A stretch of 64,000 nucleotides of DNA from JAEZAA01 sp964514485 (lineage in GTDB: Bacteria > Pseudomonadota > Gammaproteobacteria > Pseudomonadales > Oleiphilaceae), in NCBI GenBank assembly GCA_964514485.1, contig CAZEWG010000004.1, positions 1-64,000 on the forward strand, read 5' to 3'. Numbering within the stretch: the stretch's first letter is position 1; every line of letters begins with the position of its first letter. Shown one piece after another: positions 33,501 to 43,070 of this stretch. Both the position numbers and the translations under genes were made by a program. The notes under the pieces were generated by a model that saw only the letters and a program-made list of their open reading frames with translations, had not been told where the DNA came from and did no database searches.

Positions 33501-34783
33501 TAGCTACCCGCCTTGATGTTGATACGACTACGAACAGCGTTTTGCTCGCGGATGGCGGAGCCAATCTCCACGTTGTAACCCACCGTTGCCATGGCTTGCT
33601 TATACTGGTCCAGCTGTTCCAGGCTGCCGGCCTGCAACTCCATGCTCAACTCACCCCGCTGGCGGTTGTAATTCAAACTCCTCAAGGTGAAGGACTGTCG
33701 ATTCGGTTGTTGCATCAGCTGATAACCCGCGTCAGACAGCAACCCGAGAAAGCTCGCACTACTGCCGGCGGTCTGGGAGGCCCTCAGTTTGCCTTCCAGG
33801 CTGCGACGAATATCCGTGACGCGGCGTTCATTGGGGAAGATATTCAAATAGAGGGCACGGGCCTGCTCATGAAGATCATTGGCTTTTTGCTGGTAGTAAA
33901 AACCTGTTCCCAGGTTGATGCCCACCTGTAGCACAAACCAGGTGGCGGCAATCCAGAGCACTGGCGCCCAATGCTGCATCCGGCTCTGACGCTCGGTTTT
34001 GACGGTGTAGGCGCCCTGACACAGGTTAATCAGGCCGGTTTGGCGTTGGAAGGATTCACACAACAGCTCAAAGGAGCTGATGGCGATATTTTCCTGGGTC
34101 ACCTTCAAATTTGGAATCTGCTGCAGTTGCGCCAGCAGTACTGCATTTTCCTCGGCTTCTGCCTCGTTGACGAAAACCCGAAGACTTACGGGTTCAGCCG
34201 CGTCCTCGACCGCCTGCACCTTCAAATCCAGATAGGGCAACAGATTGAATTTCGCCAGCCGTACACAGTCATTCACCCCATAACGCAACAGGGCCTGCTC
34301 GCCTTCGAGGCTCAGGCTCCACTGATTGGCTTCATAGGGTAGCGCCATGGCATCCGGATAAATCCCCACCAGACCATAGCCGAGGGATTGAGCGAACTCA
34401 ATCCAGGCATCCATATGGCTGCGGGAAACCGCCAGAACGTTATAGACGCCTTTATCTGGCTTGCGGGCAGCTGCCAGGTGCATGGAGTCGATATCCTGGG
34501 CGATGTTCTCTTCCACCGCATAGGGTAGCGCTTGTTGGATATAACGGGCTTGACGGGCCGGTATTCTGGCGTGGCAAGAGAGCACCGTCTGGGCGGTCAC
34601 CAACAAGGTAAGTTCTACATCACGCAGGCCATTCTGCTGCAACAAGCTGTCCAACTCAGTCAGACTACTGGTTCCGGCAGTAATGCGCTCGCCGTTGGGG
34701 CGATACACTGCCCACTCCAACGTTTGCCATAGCTCAGGCTGAAGTTCAGCAGTTGGTATTCGAATAAATAGACGGACAGACAT
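33500..34783 (-). CDS. gspL: Type II secretion system protein GspL
   Basis: The 427-residue protein has a cytoplasmic actin-like domain (1 to about 270) with LTLLVTAQTVLSCHARIPARQARYIQQALPYAVEE, a transmembrane helix near 285-305 (VLWIAATWFVLQVGINLG) and a periplasmic ferredoxin-like domain. GspL recruits the ATPase GspE to the inner membrane through its cytoplasmic half and pairs with GspM. The gene begins 165 bases after gspK, the largest gap of the downstream run, which could hold an internal promoter, though I see no good hexamers. Confidence 0.92.
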   Translation of the reverse strand: MSVRLFIRIPTAELQPELWQTLEWAVYRPNGERITAGTSSLTELDSLLQQNGLRDVELTLLVTAQTVLSCHARIPARQARYIQQALPYAVEENIAQDIDSMHLAAARKPDKGVYNVLAVSRSHMDAWIEFAQSLGYGLVGIYPDAMALPYEANQWSLSLEGEQALLRYGVNDCVRLAKFNLLPYLDLKVQAVEDAAEPVSLRVFVNEAEAEENAVLLAQLQQIPNLKVTQENIAISSFELLCESFQRQTGLINLCQGAYTVKTERQSRMQHWAPVLWIAATWFVLQVGINLGTGFYYQQKANDLHEQARALYLNIFPNERRVTDIRRSLEGKLRASQTAGSSASFLGLLSDAGYQLMQQPNRQSFTLRSLNYNRQRGELSMELQAGSLEQLDQYKQAMATVGYNVEIGSAIREQNAVRSRINIKAGS

Positions 34784-34948
34784 GTGTTGACCTTAGATAC
34801 CCCAGCAGAATGCTTCCGGGCCGGTATCAGCCCACTTCAGTTGTTATTTTATATTGAGCGCCGCAAACGGATTTTTGCAGACTTTTACCGTTCACACGAG
34901 CGACTCCGTCATAATTCAAATCATCGTACTCAAATATAAAGCGTCAAA

Positions 34949-35926
34949 TCACTGTAGCTGCAATGCTTGTTTGGTAATTGAATACTTTTTACCCTGATCT
35001 CGCTGGATCACGTCAATTTTGCCATTTTGATCCCGATGCAGAATGCTCACCAGCCGGCTACTGCGGGAGTCAAAAATCGCTCTGGCGGTTAACTGAAAAT
35101 ATTCACTGCGCACATCCAGGTGAGCTGCCTGGGCCTGCAGGTTAAACGACGCGAACTCATTGAGGAACTCCTGGAGGGATTCATAACCCTCCACTCCCCT
35201 GGCTTCAACCGCGGCCAAAGCCTGCTGCTCCGAGATCCGGCTGTCCAGGCTTCGGATAATCTGGGCCGAAATCGTATTCACATTCAGTTTGCTGACCTCC
35301 GGCGGCAGCGCCGTAACATAAGGCTCAAGCAGCTCGTAAATCTCCTGGGTCATTCCTTCCAGCAACAATAATTCACTGGTATTGCGCATGGGCTGATTCC
35401 CGGCCCGGTAGGGTGGACTCTTGATCAGGTAGGTTTCATCCTCTGCGCCACCCCCTTCGGAGATCTGATCGTCCGGGTCAAGCCAATCAATCAGTACTTC
35501 GATCCGGAAATCGGTAATTCCCAACTGGAACAGCAGATTCTCAAAGCGTTGCCGGGCAATCGGATTCACCTGGCCGTTGGCGCTAATCAGGCTATTAATA
35601 TTGAAACGTGCCTGGAGGTCATCCAGCTGCCCCTCCACTGAAAAGGTCGGCTCCGCATAGACGATACTGTTTTCCAGCTCCTGAAGGGTATCAACGAACT
35701 TATTGTCTTTGCGGTCCTTTTCGTAATCATCGTACAAAATTTCACGAGCGAACAACTCAATGGCCAGGGCGAACTGATAAGCCTGATCCTGGCTCAGCAT
35801 ATTCAAGCTGCGCTGCAACAACAGGTTCTGACGGTGCACCATGGAGGCCGCGAGCAGGCTGATCAAAGCGAAGATCAAAAGTACGGCGACCAGCGCAACG
35901 CCCCGTTGAGTCCTATCCGCTTTCAT
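34949..35926 (-). CDS. gspK: Type II secretion minor pseudopilin GspK
   Basis: This 325-residue protein starts MKADRTQRGVALVAVLLIFALISLLAAS, a prepilin leader in which cleavage follows the Gly before VALV. GspK differs from other pseudopilins by lacking the usual Glu at position 5, as here. Length, the alpha domain and the acid-rich loop (IDWLDPDDQISEGGGAEDE) match the family, which caps the pseudopilus tip with GspI and GspJ. The start overlaps the gspJ stop (TGATG). Confidence 0.93.
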   Translation of the reverse strand: MKADRTQRGVALVAVLLIFALISLLAASMVHRQNLLLQRSLNMLSQDQAYQFALAIELFAREILYDDYEKDRKDNKFVDTLQELENSIVYAEPTFSVEGQLDDLQARFNINSLISANGQVNPIARQRFENLLFQLGITDFRIEVLIDWLDPDDQISEGGGAEDETYLIKSPPYRAGNQPMRNTSELLLLEGMTQEIYELLEPYVTALPPEVSKLNVNTISAQIIRSLDSRISEQQALAAVEARGVEGYESLQEFLNEFASFNLQAQAAHLDVRSEYFQLTARAIFDSRSSRLVSILHRDQNGKIDVIQRDQGKKYSITKQALQLQ

Positions 35927-36723
35927 CAGAAAAGCCCCTGCCCGCTGTTGTTATCAGTCTCGTCCTCAGGCACCGCTTCAATACCGCCACTACTATCGCC
36001 TTCTTCGCCCTCGCTACCCCCGGTGCCCTGATCAGAGCCCGGGGCGCCAGTCGTGGGGGTACGGTAGTAGCCAACCAGGTCGTAGAGTCGAAACACCGTG
36101 CCAAAGGTCTTATGCACTAGTTCAATGCGCACGGCTTTGGGTAAGGCGGTATAGAGCTCTTCCGCGCCTTCACCAAACATTCCTTCCAACGGCCAGTCAT
36201 CATGCCACTGGTTTTTCTCATCCAGAAACTGGATCGAGACCTCCTCTACGTCATCCAGCAATTCCTGGCTGACGAACTCGGTTTCCTGGGCCCGGTCCAG
36301 TACCGGGTAATAATTGCGGTAAAGTTTGCCCTCAATTAACTCATAGGTGACGCGCTGCAGCTCACTACGGGGTGCCAGCATGGGATTACGCCAGCCAAGG
36401 CGGGTCATTTCCAGCAGATACAAGGTATTTCGATTGGAAAAGGCATACTCCCGATCGCCATAACCATTGCGCGTTGGACGGGGTACTACCTGCTGCAGGT
36501 CACGGCTGATAAAAGTCATGGCCCGCTGCATGCGCTCCAGCTTGCCCCCCTTCTCTTCCATCACGGACTGGGTGCGCAGGGTGCTGTTGAACAACTGATA
36601 GGTACCAACGCCAATCAGCCCCGTCACGGTAATGGCAATTAACACTTCGAGAAGCGTAAAGCCCCGCTGTTGATGCCGGCGAGCATGGTGTGGCTGATGG
36701 GTGGTCCTACGAAAAATAGGCAT
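35926..36723 (-). CDS. gspJ: Type II secretion minor pseudopilin GspJ
   Basis: The 265-residue protein has an extended leader of about 20 residues ending QQRG|FTLLEVLIAITVTGLIGVG, with the conserved Glu at position 5. The large C-terminal domain fits GspJ (typical about 200-240; this one has an added Gly/Ser/Glu-rich tail after about 225, with TGGSEGEEGDSSGG). It forms the pseudopilus tip complex with GspI and GspK. Confidence 0.9.
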   Translation of the reverse strand: MPIFRRTTHQPHHARRHQQRGFTLLEVLIAITVTGLIGVGTYQLFNSTLRTQSVMEEKGGKLERMQRAMTFISRDLQQVVPRPTRNGYGDREYAFSNRNTLYLLEMTRLGWRNPMLAPRSELQRVTYELIEGKLYRNYYPVLDRAQETEFVSQELLDDVEEVSIQFLDEKNQWHDDWPLEGMFGEGAEELYTALPKAVRIELVHKTFGTVFRLYDLVGYYRTPTTGAPGSDQGTGGSEGEEGDSSGGIEAVPEDETDNNSGQGLF

Positions 36724-36732
36724 GGATAGGCT

Positions 36733-37179
36733 CTAGTTCTTCCCCAGGAATCCGGTCAACTGGGTGACAAAGACGGGCTCTCTGATGTTGGGCAACCTCA
36801 GGTTGACGGTCACTTCCACCCGCCGCATATTCGGGTCCTGGGTGTTGGCTATGACCGTGCTCACAACCCAGTCCCGGCCCGCGAATTCAACATCCTCATT
36901 GGAATTTCCGGCGGCCGGAAACTTTTCTTCCAACCGTAGCTCGGCCAATCGATTTTCGGCAATCCAGGTGGCAAAGCTCTTACGCTCAATCTTGGCAAAA
37001 CTATCGACTGACTGGCTCAGTACGAAGTGCATGGAAACGGCGCAGAAGGCAAAGATGGTCAACGCCACCATCACCTCGATCAGCGTAAAACCTGACTGCC
37101 TGGCTCCAGCCGCGATTGTGCCTGGCTGACAACCGTCGCGACCACCTCGCAGCGTGCTACTGGCTTGCCGGCTCTTCAT
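36733..37179 (-). CDS. gspI: Type II secretion minor pseudopilin GspI
   Basis: The prepilin signature RQSGFTLIEVMVALTIFAFCAVSM is present, with cleavage after Gly and Glu at position 5. The start at the ATG at 37179 gives 148 residues and overlaps gspH by about 23 bases; an in-frame codon at 37203 would lengthen the overlap. GspI nucleates the pseudopilus tip. The leader is long (about 28 residues). Confidence 0.9.
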   Translation of the reverse strand: MKSRQASSTLRGGRDGCQPGTIAAGARQSGFTLIEVMVALTIFAFCAVSMHFVLSQSVDSFAKIERKSFATWIAENRLAELRLEEKFPAAGNSNEDVEFAGRDWVVSTVIANTQDPNMRRVEVTVNLRLPNIREPVFVTQLTGFLGKN

Positions 37180-37708
37180 ACAAAATCTCATTGATACCGT
37201 CACTGGAAATAGTCACGCTATATTCGTCATCCCCTTCAACGCCCATGCGCAGGCGAAATGGCGTTGCTTCACCACTGGATAGCAGTACAAACTCAGGGAC
37301 GGGCGTCTTTTCTTCTGACTCTTCGTCAACGGGCAGTTCCCGGACTTCATAGTCACGATTGAGCTCCAGCCACATCCAGTCTGGAAAAGCCCTGGCCTTC
37401 AAAAAGGGTTGCGGCAAACTGACCCAAATTTCCTTGTCCTCGTCGTATCCGAGGAATTCGTAGCCTTCTTCATCAATGACTACGCCAATTTCAAGATTTT
37501 GATAGATGGCCTCATCGGCGGCCATGCGCAGCACGCCGTGCAACCGTTTGGCCTCGTTAATCAGCTCACGGCGCTGATTGCCCTGCCCCACCGTAAACGC
37601 GACGACGCTTGCCAGCAGTGCAACCAGCACCATGACCACCAGGATCTCGATGAGGGTAAAGCCCCCCATCCGCCTGGTGGAACCATATACGTTAACGGCT
37701 TGAATCAA
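37157..37708 (-). CDS. gspH: Type II secretion minor pseudopilin GspH
   Basis: The 183-residue protein has the leader RRMGGFTLIEILVVMVLVALLASVV (Glu at position 5) and a C-terminal beta domain, matching GspH. The best start is the TTG at 37708, whose bases overlap the gspG stop (TTGA), giving coupled translation. A later ATG would remove the leader. GspH sits between the major pseudopilin and the tip. Confidence 0.9.
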   Translation of the reverse strand: MIQAVNVYGSTRRMGGFTLIEILVVMVLVALLASVVAFTVGQGNQRRELINEAKRLHGVLRMAADEAIYQNLEIGVVIDEEGYEFLGYDEDKEIWVSLPQPFLKARAFPDWMWLELNRDYEVRELPVDEESEEKTPVPEFVLLSSGEATPFRLRMGVEGDDEYSVTISSDGINEILYEEPASQ

Positions 37709-38169
37709 GATTCCAGATTCCAGTTGCCAATGTCCGCATCCGCATCCTCACCCCCTTCCTTGCCGTCAGCACCCAGGGAGTACAGATCATAGGGGCCATT
37801 TACACCGGGGCTGATGTATTGATATTCATTACCCCAGGGGTCTTTGGGCAGGCTTTTAACATAGCCATCCCGGTTCCAGTTACGGGGCTCGGGAAAGCCC
37901 TGGGGACGCTCGACCAATGCCTGCAAACCTTGTTCAGTGCTGGGATAGGTATGGTTATCAAGACGATACATATCAAGGGCGTTGGCCAGTGTGCGGATAT
38001 CCTGCTTGGCAATGGTGACCCGGGCCTGATCGGTACGGCCCAGAATCTGTGGCGCGACGGCTGCAACCAGCAGGGCCAGAATCACCATCACCACCATGAT
38101 TTCAATCAGCGTAAAGCCGGTTTGTCTTTTCCCGGTTTGAGTCTGCATTCCACGCGTTTGAAGGGTCAT
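37705..38169 (-). CDS. gspG: Type II secretion major pseudopilin GspG
   Basis: The 154-residue protein has the leader KRQTGFTLIEIMVVMVILALLVAAVAP and the GspG hallmark with calcium-loop residues near the C-terminus (YISPGVNGPYDLYSLGADGKEGGEDADADIGNW). I set the ATG at 38169 because AGGAA lies six bases ahead; the ATG at 38175 directly abuts that site. GspG is the main subunit of the pseudopilus piston. A prepilin peptidase (gspO/pilD), needed for maturation, is not in the window. Confidence 0.96.
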   Translation of the reverse strand: MTLQTRGMQTQTGKRQTGFTLIEIMVVMVILALLVAAVAPQILGRTDQARVTIAKQDIRTLANALDMYRLDNHTYPSTEQGLQALVERPQGFPEPRNWNRDGYVKSLPKDPWGNEYQYISPGVNGPYDLYSLGADGKEGGEDADADIGNWNLES

Positions 38170-38284
38170 AAACATTTCCTGTTTTAGTACATCTTTCTAC
38201 AAAGGGTGACTTTCGAATTATCTATGGGTGAGCGGGAATTGAAATTAATCTTTGCTCACATTTCAGGCTGTTTGCCAGGCTTTT

Positions 38285-39499
38285 TTATCCCACCAGGTTA
38301 CTCATCTTCAGGATTGGCAGCATGATAGCCATCACAATGACCAAAACCACCACCCCCATCACCAACAGCATGATCGGCTCGAATAAACCCACCATGGTGG
38401 AGATGAGGCCCTGCAGGTCGTTGTCCTGGTTGCGGGCGGTGCGCTCCAGCATGGAGTCCAACTCGCCACTGGACTCACCACTGGCGATCATATGCAGCAT
38501 CATGGGGGGAAAGTAGCCGGTCTGCTCCAGGGACTTATACAAGCTTCCCCCTTCACGCACCTTCTGTGCCGCCTCAAGCACCGAGGCTTTGAGACAATCA
38601 TTGGACAACACTTCGCCGGCAATTTTCATGGCTTCCACCAAGGGAACGCCACTGCTGGTGAGAATACTGAGAGTGCTCGCAAAGCGGGCGGTATTAATGC
38701 CGCGAGTCATCCGTTTCACAAACGGAACTTCCAACAGCGTTTGATGCACCCGAAAGCGAAAAGCGTCTTTGCGCATCAGCGCGGAAAATACGACCCCGGC
38801 GATAATCAGCAATAACAGGACGTAGATCCCGTAGCTGGTCACAAAGCCACTGACCGCCAGCAGAATCTCGGTGATGGCGGGCAGTTCCTGGCCGTTGTTG
38901 ATAAACACTTTAACGATATCAGGCACTACATAGCCGAGCAGGAAGACCACAATCCCGACGGCGACAAAGCTCAGAATAATCGGATAGATCGCCGCGAGCT
39001 GGATCTTTTGCCGGGAGAGCTGGCGCTGTTCGGTATAATCCGCCAGTCGCTCCAACACCAGATCCATATGGCCGGCGTGTTCTCCGGCCGCGACCGTGGA
39101 GCGGTATAGAGTTGGGAAAGCGTTGGGAAATTCACCGAGGCTGTCTGCCAGGGAGTAACCCTCCAGCACTTTGGCGCGAATGGCCATCATCATGCTGCGG
39201 ATCTTGGCTTTCTCACTTTGCTGAGACACCGTGTAGAGAGACTCCTCCACCGGAATCCCGGACTGAATCAGCGTCGCCAGCTGGCGGGTCACCAACGCCA
39301 GATCTCCGGCACTCAGCCCGGTTCCCCGGCGGCGAAAGCCCGTACTGCGATTGTGGCGCTCAACTGAAGCCTCCACGGACAGCGGCGTCCAGCCCTTGTC
39401 TCTGAGCTGTTGACGGACCTGGCGGGGGCTATCTGCCTCCAGCACACCTTTTTGCTGGCGACCGGACGCATCCAGCGCCCGGAACTCATACGCTGCCAT
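38285..39499 (-). CDS. gspF: Type II secretion inner membrane platform protein GspF
   Basis: The 404-residue protein has two T2SSF domains separated by transmembrane helices (about 170-190, 220-240 and 375-400), with the repeated GEHAGHMDLVLERLADY and GESSGELDSMLERTARNQD signatures. GspF is the multispanning core of the assembly platform. It begins four bases after the gspE stop. Confidence 0.96.
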   Translation of the reverse strand: MAAYEFRALDASGRQQKGVLEADSPRQVRQQLRDKGWTPLSVEASVERHNRSTGFRRRGTGLSAGDLALVTRQLATLIQSGIPVEESLYTVSQQSEKAKIRSMMMAIRAKVLEGYSLADSLGEFPNAFPTLYRSTVAAGEHAGHMDLVLERLADYTEQRQLSRQKIQLAAIYPIILSFVAVGIVVFLLGYVVPDIVKVFINNGQELPAITEILLAVSGFVTSYGIYVLLLLIIAGVVFSALMRKDAFRFRVHQTLLEVPFVKRMTRGINTARFASTLSILTSSGVPLVEAMKIAGEVLSNDCLKASVLEAAQKVREGGSLYKSLEQTGYFPPMMLHMIASGESSGELDSMLERTARNQDNDLQGLISTMVGLFEPIMLLVMGVVVLVIVMAIMLPILKMSNLVG

Positions 39500-39502
39500 G
39501 CC

Positions 39503-41020
39503 TTATCCCCGATGTGTCACTCTGAGTACTTCTTCCACTGACGTGATCCCGGCCAAAATCTTGGCCACACCGTCGGCATGAATGCTCGGCCCGTGCTCCC
39601 TGGCCACTTTTTCCAACTCCATTTCGCCGGCCTGCTTATGAATCAGCGCCCGCAATTCATCATTGACCTCAATCAGCTCGTAGATCCCGATACGCCCCCG
39701 GTAACCCAGATGGTTACACTCCGGGCAGCCTTCGGGACGATAAATAGTGGGCGGATTAGCGGGATCCAGCTGCATGAACTCGCACTTCTTGGCGTCCGGC
39801 TGATAGGCGAACTTGCAATGGGGGCAAAGCACCCGTACCAAGCGCTGGGCCAAAATACCAATGAGACTGGAGGAGATCAAAAACGGCTCCACCCCCATGT
39901 CGATCAAACGGGTTACCGCGCCAACCGCACTGTTGGTGTGCAACGTGGATAACACCAAGTGACCGGTCAAGGAAGCCTGGACGGCAATTTCAGCGGTTTC
40001 CAGGTCCCGGATCTCACCGATCATCACCACGTCCGGGTCCTGACGGAGAATGGCCCGCAGGCCCCGGGCGAAGGTCATATCCACTTTGGTGTTAACCTGG
40101 GTCTGACCAATGCCCGGCAGGTTATATTCGATAGGATCCTCAACCGTCAGAATATTCCGGCTGCGGTCATTAATTTGAGAGAGCGAGGCATATAGCGTGG
40201 TGGTCTTACCGGAACCGGTTGGCCCCGTGACCAGAATAATCCCGTGGGGGCGGTTGATCAGACTGATCAGCAGTTGCTCGTCCCGCGGCGCCATACCAAG
40301 ATTTTGCACCTTGAGGCGTCCGGCCTGCTTATCCAGCAGACGCAATACGATCCGCTCACCATTTGCGGAGGGCATGGTGGACACCCGAATATCCACTTCG
40401 CGGCCGCCCACACGCAGAGAAATCCGGCCATCCTGAGGGATACGCTTTTCCGCGATATCCAGACGGGCCATTACCTTGATCCGGGAAACCAGCAAGGTGG
40501 CCAGCGCACGCTTGGGTTTGACCACCTCCCGCAACACCCCGTCCACCCGGAACCGTACGACCAGTTCCTTCTCAAAGGTCTCAATATGGATATCCGAAGC
40601 ATTACTTTTGACCGCCTCGGTGAGAATCGCGTTAATCAACCGAATGATTGGCGCATCATCTTCCTGTTCCAGAAGATCTTCCGTCTCGGGAACCGAGTTG
40701 GCCAGACTGGCCAGATCAAGATCGTCCCCCAGGCCTTCCACCATCTGCATGGTATCGGCGGAATCAGTCTGATAGGCCTGGGATAATTCGCTCTCAAAGG
40801 TGTCCGCTTCAATTTGCTGGAATGGCAGACTGCCCAGTGTTAAACGATTCACCTCTGCGAAAATATCTGGTTGCAGCCCTGGCTTATAGAGCACTTTCTG
40901 ACCGCCATTGCCTGCGGCCTGGGTGATCAAAATGCCATGACGCTTGGCAAACGAGAATGGCAGACGCCACTCCATCGGCTGCGGGATGTCCTTGGTTTCA
41001 GTGCCTTGGCTATTCAACAT
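39503..41020 (-). CDS. gspE: Type II secretion ATPase GspE
   Basis: The 505-residue secretion ATPase has the N1/N2 domains, Walker A TGPTGSGKTTT, the Asp box (LTVEDPIEYNLPGIGQTQV), Walker B (DPDVVMIGEIRDLETA) and the His box (GHLVLSTLHTN). The zinc-binding tetracysteine module is CPHC...CPEC near residues 435-465. It powers pseudopilus assembly from the cytoplasmic face. It is the first gene of the nine-gene minus-strand run and is divergent from gspC. Confidence 0.97.
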   Translation of the reverse strand: MLNSQGTETKDIPQPMEWRLPFSFAKRHGILITQAAGNGGQKVLYKPGLQPDIFAEVNRLTLGSLPFQQIEADTFESELSQAYQTDSADTMQMVEGLGDDLDLASLANSVPETEDLLEQEDDAPIIRLINAILTEAVKSNASDIHIETFEKELVVRFRVDGVLREVVKPKRALATLLVSRIKVMARLDIAEKRIPQDGRISLRVGGREVDIRVSTMPSANGERIVLRLLDKQAGRLKVQNLGMAPRDEQLLISLINRPHGIILVTGPTGSGKTTTLYASLSQINDRSRNILTVEDPIEYNLPGIGQTQVNTKVDMTFARGLRAILRQDPDVVMIGEIRDLETAEIAVQASLTGHLVLSTLHTNSAVGAVTRLIDMGVEPFLISSSLIGILAQRLVRVLCPHCKFAYQPDAKKCEFMQLDPANPPTIYRPEGCPECNHLGYRGRIGIYELIEVNDELRALIHKQAGEMELEKVAREHGPSIHADGVAKILAGITSVEEVLRVTHRG

Positions 41021-41358
41021 AAACCTCTTCTCGAACCTGGCAGAACGGGCCGGAACTCTTGTAAGTCTTTACTTCAGTGTAACAGGCAATAACCCATCCT
41101 GCTGTTTTCCCGATCACATTCAAATCAAGCGGTTAATCAACCTCCCGCGGCGACCGCGCAAGCCGCGATCTCAACAACAGGATAATGCAGTATTGAATAC
41201 AACAACTCTGTGACTGGCGCCTGTTTTATTCAGACGACTTTCTGCTATGTTGCAGCAAATCACAGAACTCACCGCACGCTGCCCGCTTAAGCCTCTATGG
41301 AAACTAGCGGCAAACTATTACACTGTGATACAGGAATCAACGAATTTAAGTTGCAACC
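41021..41358. other. Divergent gspE/gspC control region
   Basis: This 338-base stretch holds the promoters for the main gsp run and for gspC. A GC-rich inverted segment (CCGCGGCGACCGCGCAAGCCGCG) lies near 41145. Two CRP-like half sites (TGTGA) occur near 41210 and 41325. No gene is seen in either direction, and no clear sigma-70 pair can be fixed by eye. Confidence 0.4.
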
Positions 41359-42099
41359 ATGGACAAAGCATTAATTCTAAAAAAAGCTCCCCTTGTCGTT
41401 GCCCTTGCTTTGACCTTGGGAATGCTGGCAAGTTTCGGCATGCAAGGCTATCAGCTCTGGCAGCAGCGCACTCAAGCCAGCTCTGCTGTCGAACAACCCG
41501 CAGCTGCTCCTGAAGCTCAGCGACGCCTGGCTGAACCCCGTGACGTGGCCAATGCCAACCTGTTCGGCCAACCCCAAACCACGTCCGAGGCCGCCGTTGT
41601 CCAAACCGAAAATCTTCCAACCACCAACCTGAGACTGACACTACGGGGCGTTTCCACCACGGAAGATGAAGGCCGCACCAGCGCCTTGATCGAAGGCCCT
41701 GACCGGGAAACCCAGGTTTATCTGATCGGGGATCGCCTGCCCGGCGATGCCATTCTCCGGGCTGTCCATGCGGACCGGGTGATTATTGATCGCCGTGGTC
41801 GCCTGGAAAATCTCTACTTCCCGGAAAGCAGCGATCCTTCCGCGGATATTTCCAGCTATAGCGCCCCTGCCGCGGAGCCGGACTCTCAATCAAGCTATTC
41901 AGAGCAGTCCTACGAGGAGCCGGCGACCCAGCAAGACGATGCTGCCACCATCGAGGAGCCCCAGGAAATGGACCAAGGCGTGCTAGAAGATCCCGTTCCA
42001 GCGCAGCCCGCTTATCAGCAGGACGCCTTGAGCGAAGATCGCCGACAGCAGATTCGCGACCGTCTGCGCCAGCTTAGAGAGCAAATGAATAACCAATAA
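41359..42099 (+). CDS. gspC: Type II secretion protein GspC, PDZ-less form
   Basis: This 246-residue protein has one inner-membrane helix (about 12-30) and the HR domain, with DVANANLFGQP (homology-region start), TNLRLTLRGV and STTEDEGRTSALIEGPDRETQVYLIGDRLPGDAILRAVHADRVIIDRRGRLE. After about residue 155 there is no PDZ domain. Instead there is a Ser/Gln/Glu/Pro-rich linker and a short charged helix (EDRRQQIRDRLRQLREQMNN). GspC joins the inner platform to the outer secretin GspD. The gene stands alone and divergent from gspE, and gspD, which normally follows, is missing. Confidence 0.86.
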   Translation: MDKALILKKAPLVVALALTLGMLASFGMQGYQLWQQRTQASSAVEQPAAAPEAQRRLAEPRDVANANLFGQPQTTSEAAVVQTENLPTTNLRLTLRGVSTTEDEGRTSALIEGPDRETQVYLIGDRLPGDAILRAVHADRVIIDRRGRLENLYFPESSDPSADISSYSAPAAEPDSQSSYSEQSYEEPATQQDDAATIEEPQEMDQGVLEDPVPAQPAYQQDALSEDRRQQIRDRLRQLREQMNNQ

Positions 42100-42290
42100 T
42101 TCATCTTCTAAGCAAAATCTCCAACTATAATTCATGAGTCCACGGACGGGCGTCCCCGGATCAGGGAGACGCCAGATCAAACCGCGACCCGGTCGCGACA
42201 ATCTGCGCCCTTGTATTGGCCCGCCAACTGATCCGATGTAGTAATGTATAGGGGTGTCTAGCCCCGTTCGGACAGAGACTCTTATTCATT

Positions 42291-42953
42291 ATGTGGCGCA
42301 CTGTTCTCCTCAATGCGACAACAGCCCTGACCCTGGCCTTTTTACCCGTGGGCGCCTCGGCTTCCTTCGAGCTGAGCCCGACGGTGCTGGAACTGGCCGA
42401 GCAGCGCTTTGGCAGCGACAGCCGGGAGCGCCTGCAGCGCTGGAAGCAACTGATGGAGCTTCCCCCGTCCCTGCCGGAACAACGCAAGCTGCTGCTGGTC
42501 AACTCGTTTTTCAACCAAATCCCCTATCGCGAAGATCAGGATCACTGGCACGAAGAGGACTACTGGGCCACCCCCTTCGAATTGCTCACCAGCAACGGCG
42601 GTGACTGCGAAGACTACTCCATCGCCAAATACTTCACCCTCCTGCGTATGGGAGTGCCCGACGAAAAGCTGCGCATCACCTACGTCAAGGCGCTGAAAAT
42701 CAATCAGGCCCATATGGTGCTGGCCTATTACCCGACACCGGATGCCGAACCCTTAATTCTCGACAACCTGGTCAACCAAATCCTGCCAGCATCCCAGCGG
42801 GAGGATCTTCAACCGGTCTACAGCTTTAACGGTAGCGGGCTGTGGATGTCGAAGCAGCGTGGTGACGGGCGGCGCATTGGCGAGGCCCGGGAACTCAGCA
42901 AGTGGAGCATGATGAATGACCGCTTCCTTGAACAGCTCAATGCCAAAGACTGA
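42291..42953 (+). CDS. lapG: LapG-type periplasmic cysteine protease
   Basis: The 220-residue bacterial transglutaminase-like cysteine protease has an export signal of about 24 residues, then Cys106 in NGGDCEDYS, His141 in QAHMVLAYY and Asp158 in ILDNL. LapG cleaves the N-terminus of large surface adhesins of the LapA type, releasing biofilm, and is held in check by LapD when cyclic di-GMP is high. Neither LapD nor a giant adhesin gene is in the window. A general transglutaminase-like protease role cannot be excluded. Confidence 0.83.
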   Translation: MWRTVLLNATTALTLAFLPVGASASFELSPTVLELAEQRFGSDSRERLQRWKQLMELPPSLPEQRKLLLVNSFFNQIPYREDQDHWHEEDYWATPFELLTSNGGDCEDYSIAKYFTLLRMGVPDEKLRITYVKALKINQAHMVLAYYPTPDAEPLILDNLVNQILPASQREDLQPVYSFNGSGLWMSKQRGDGRRIGEARELSKWSMMNDRFLEQLNAKD

Positions 42954-43070
42954 CCCTCGCGCCTCATATAATTAATCCCTCCCCACCAACCCATCTCGCC
43001 ACACCGCCTCTTTTGAGGACTTTTGTGACAGAAAGCCGGCCATCCCATTAAATATGGACAGATTGCCAGC

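Noticed and set aside
34784..34948. TTGACG near 34942-34947 as the -35 of an internal gspL promoter
   Set aside because: No acceptable -10 hexamer lies at 16-18 bases, so the site is not supported.
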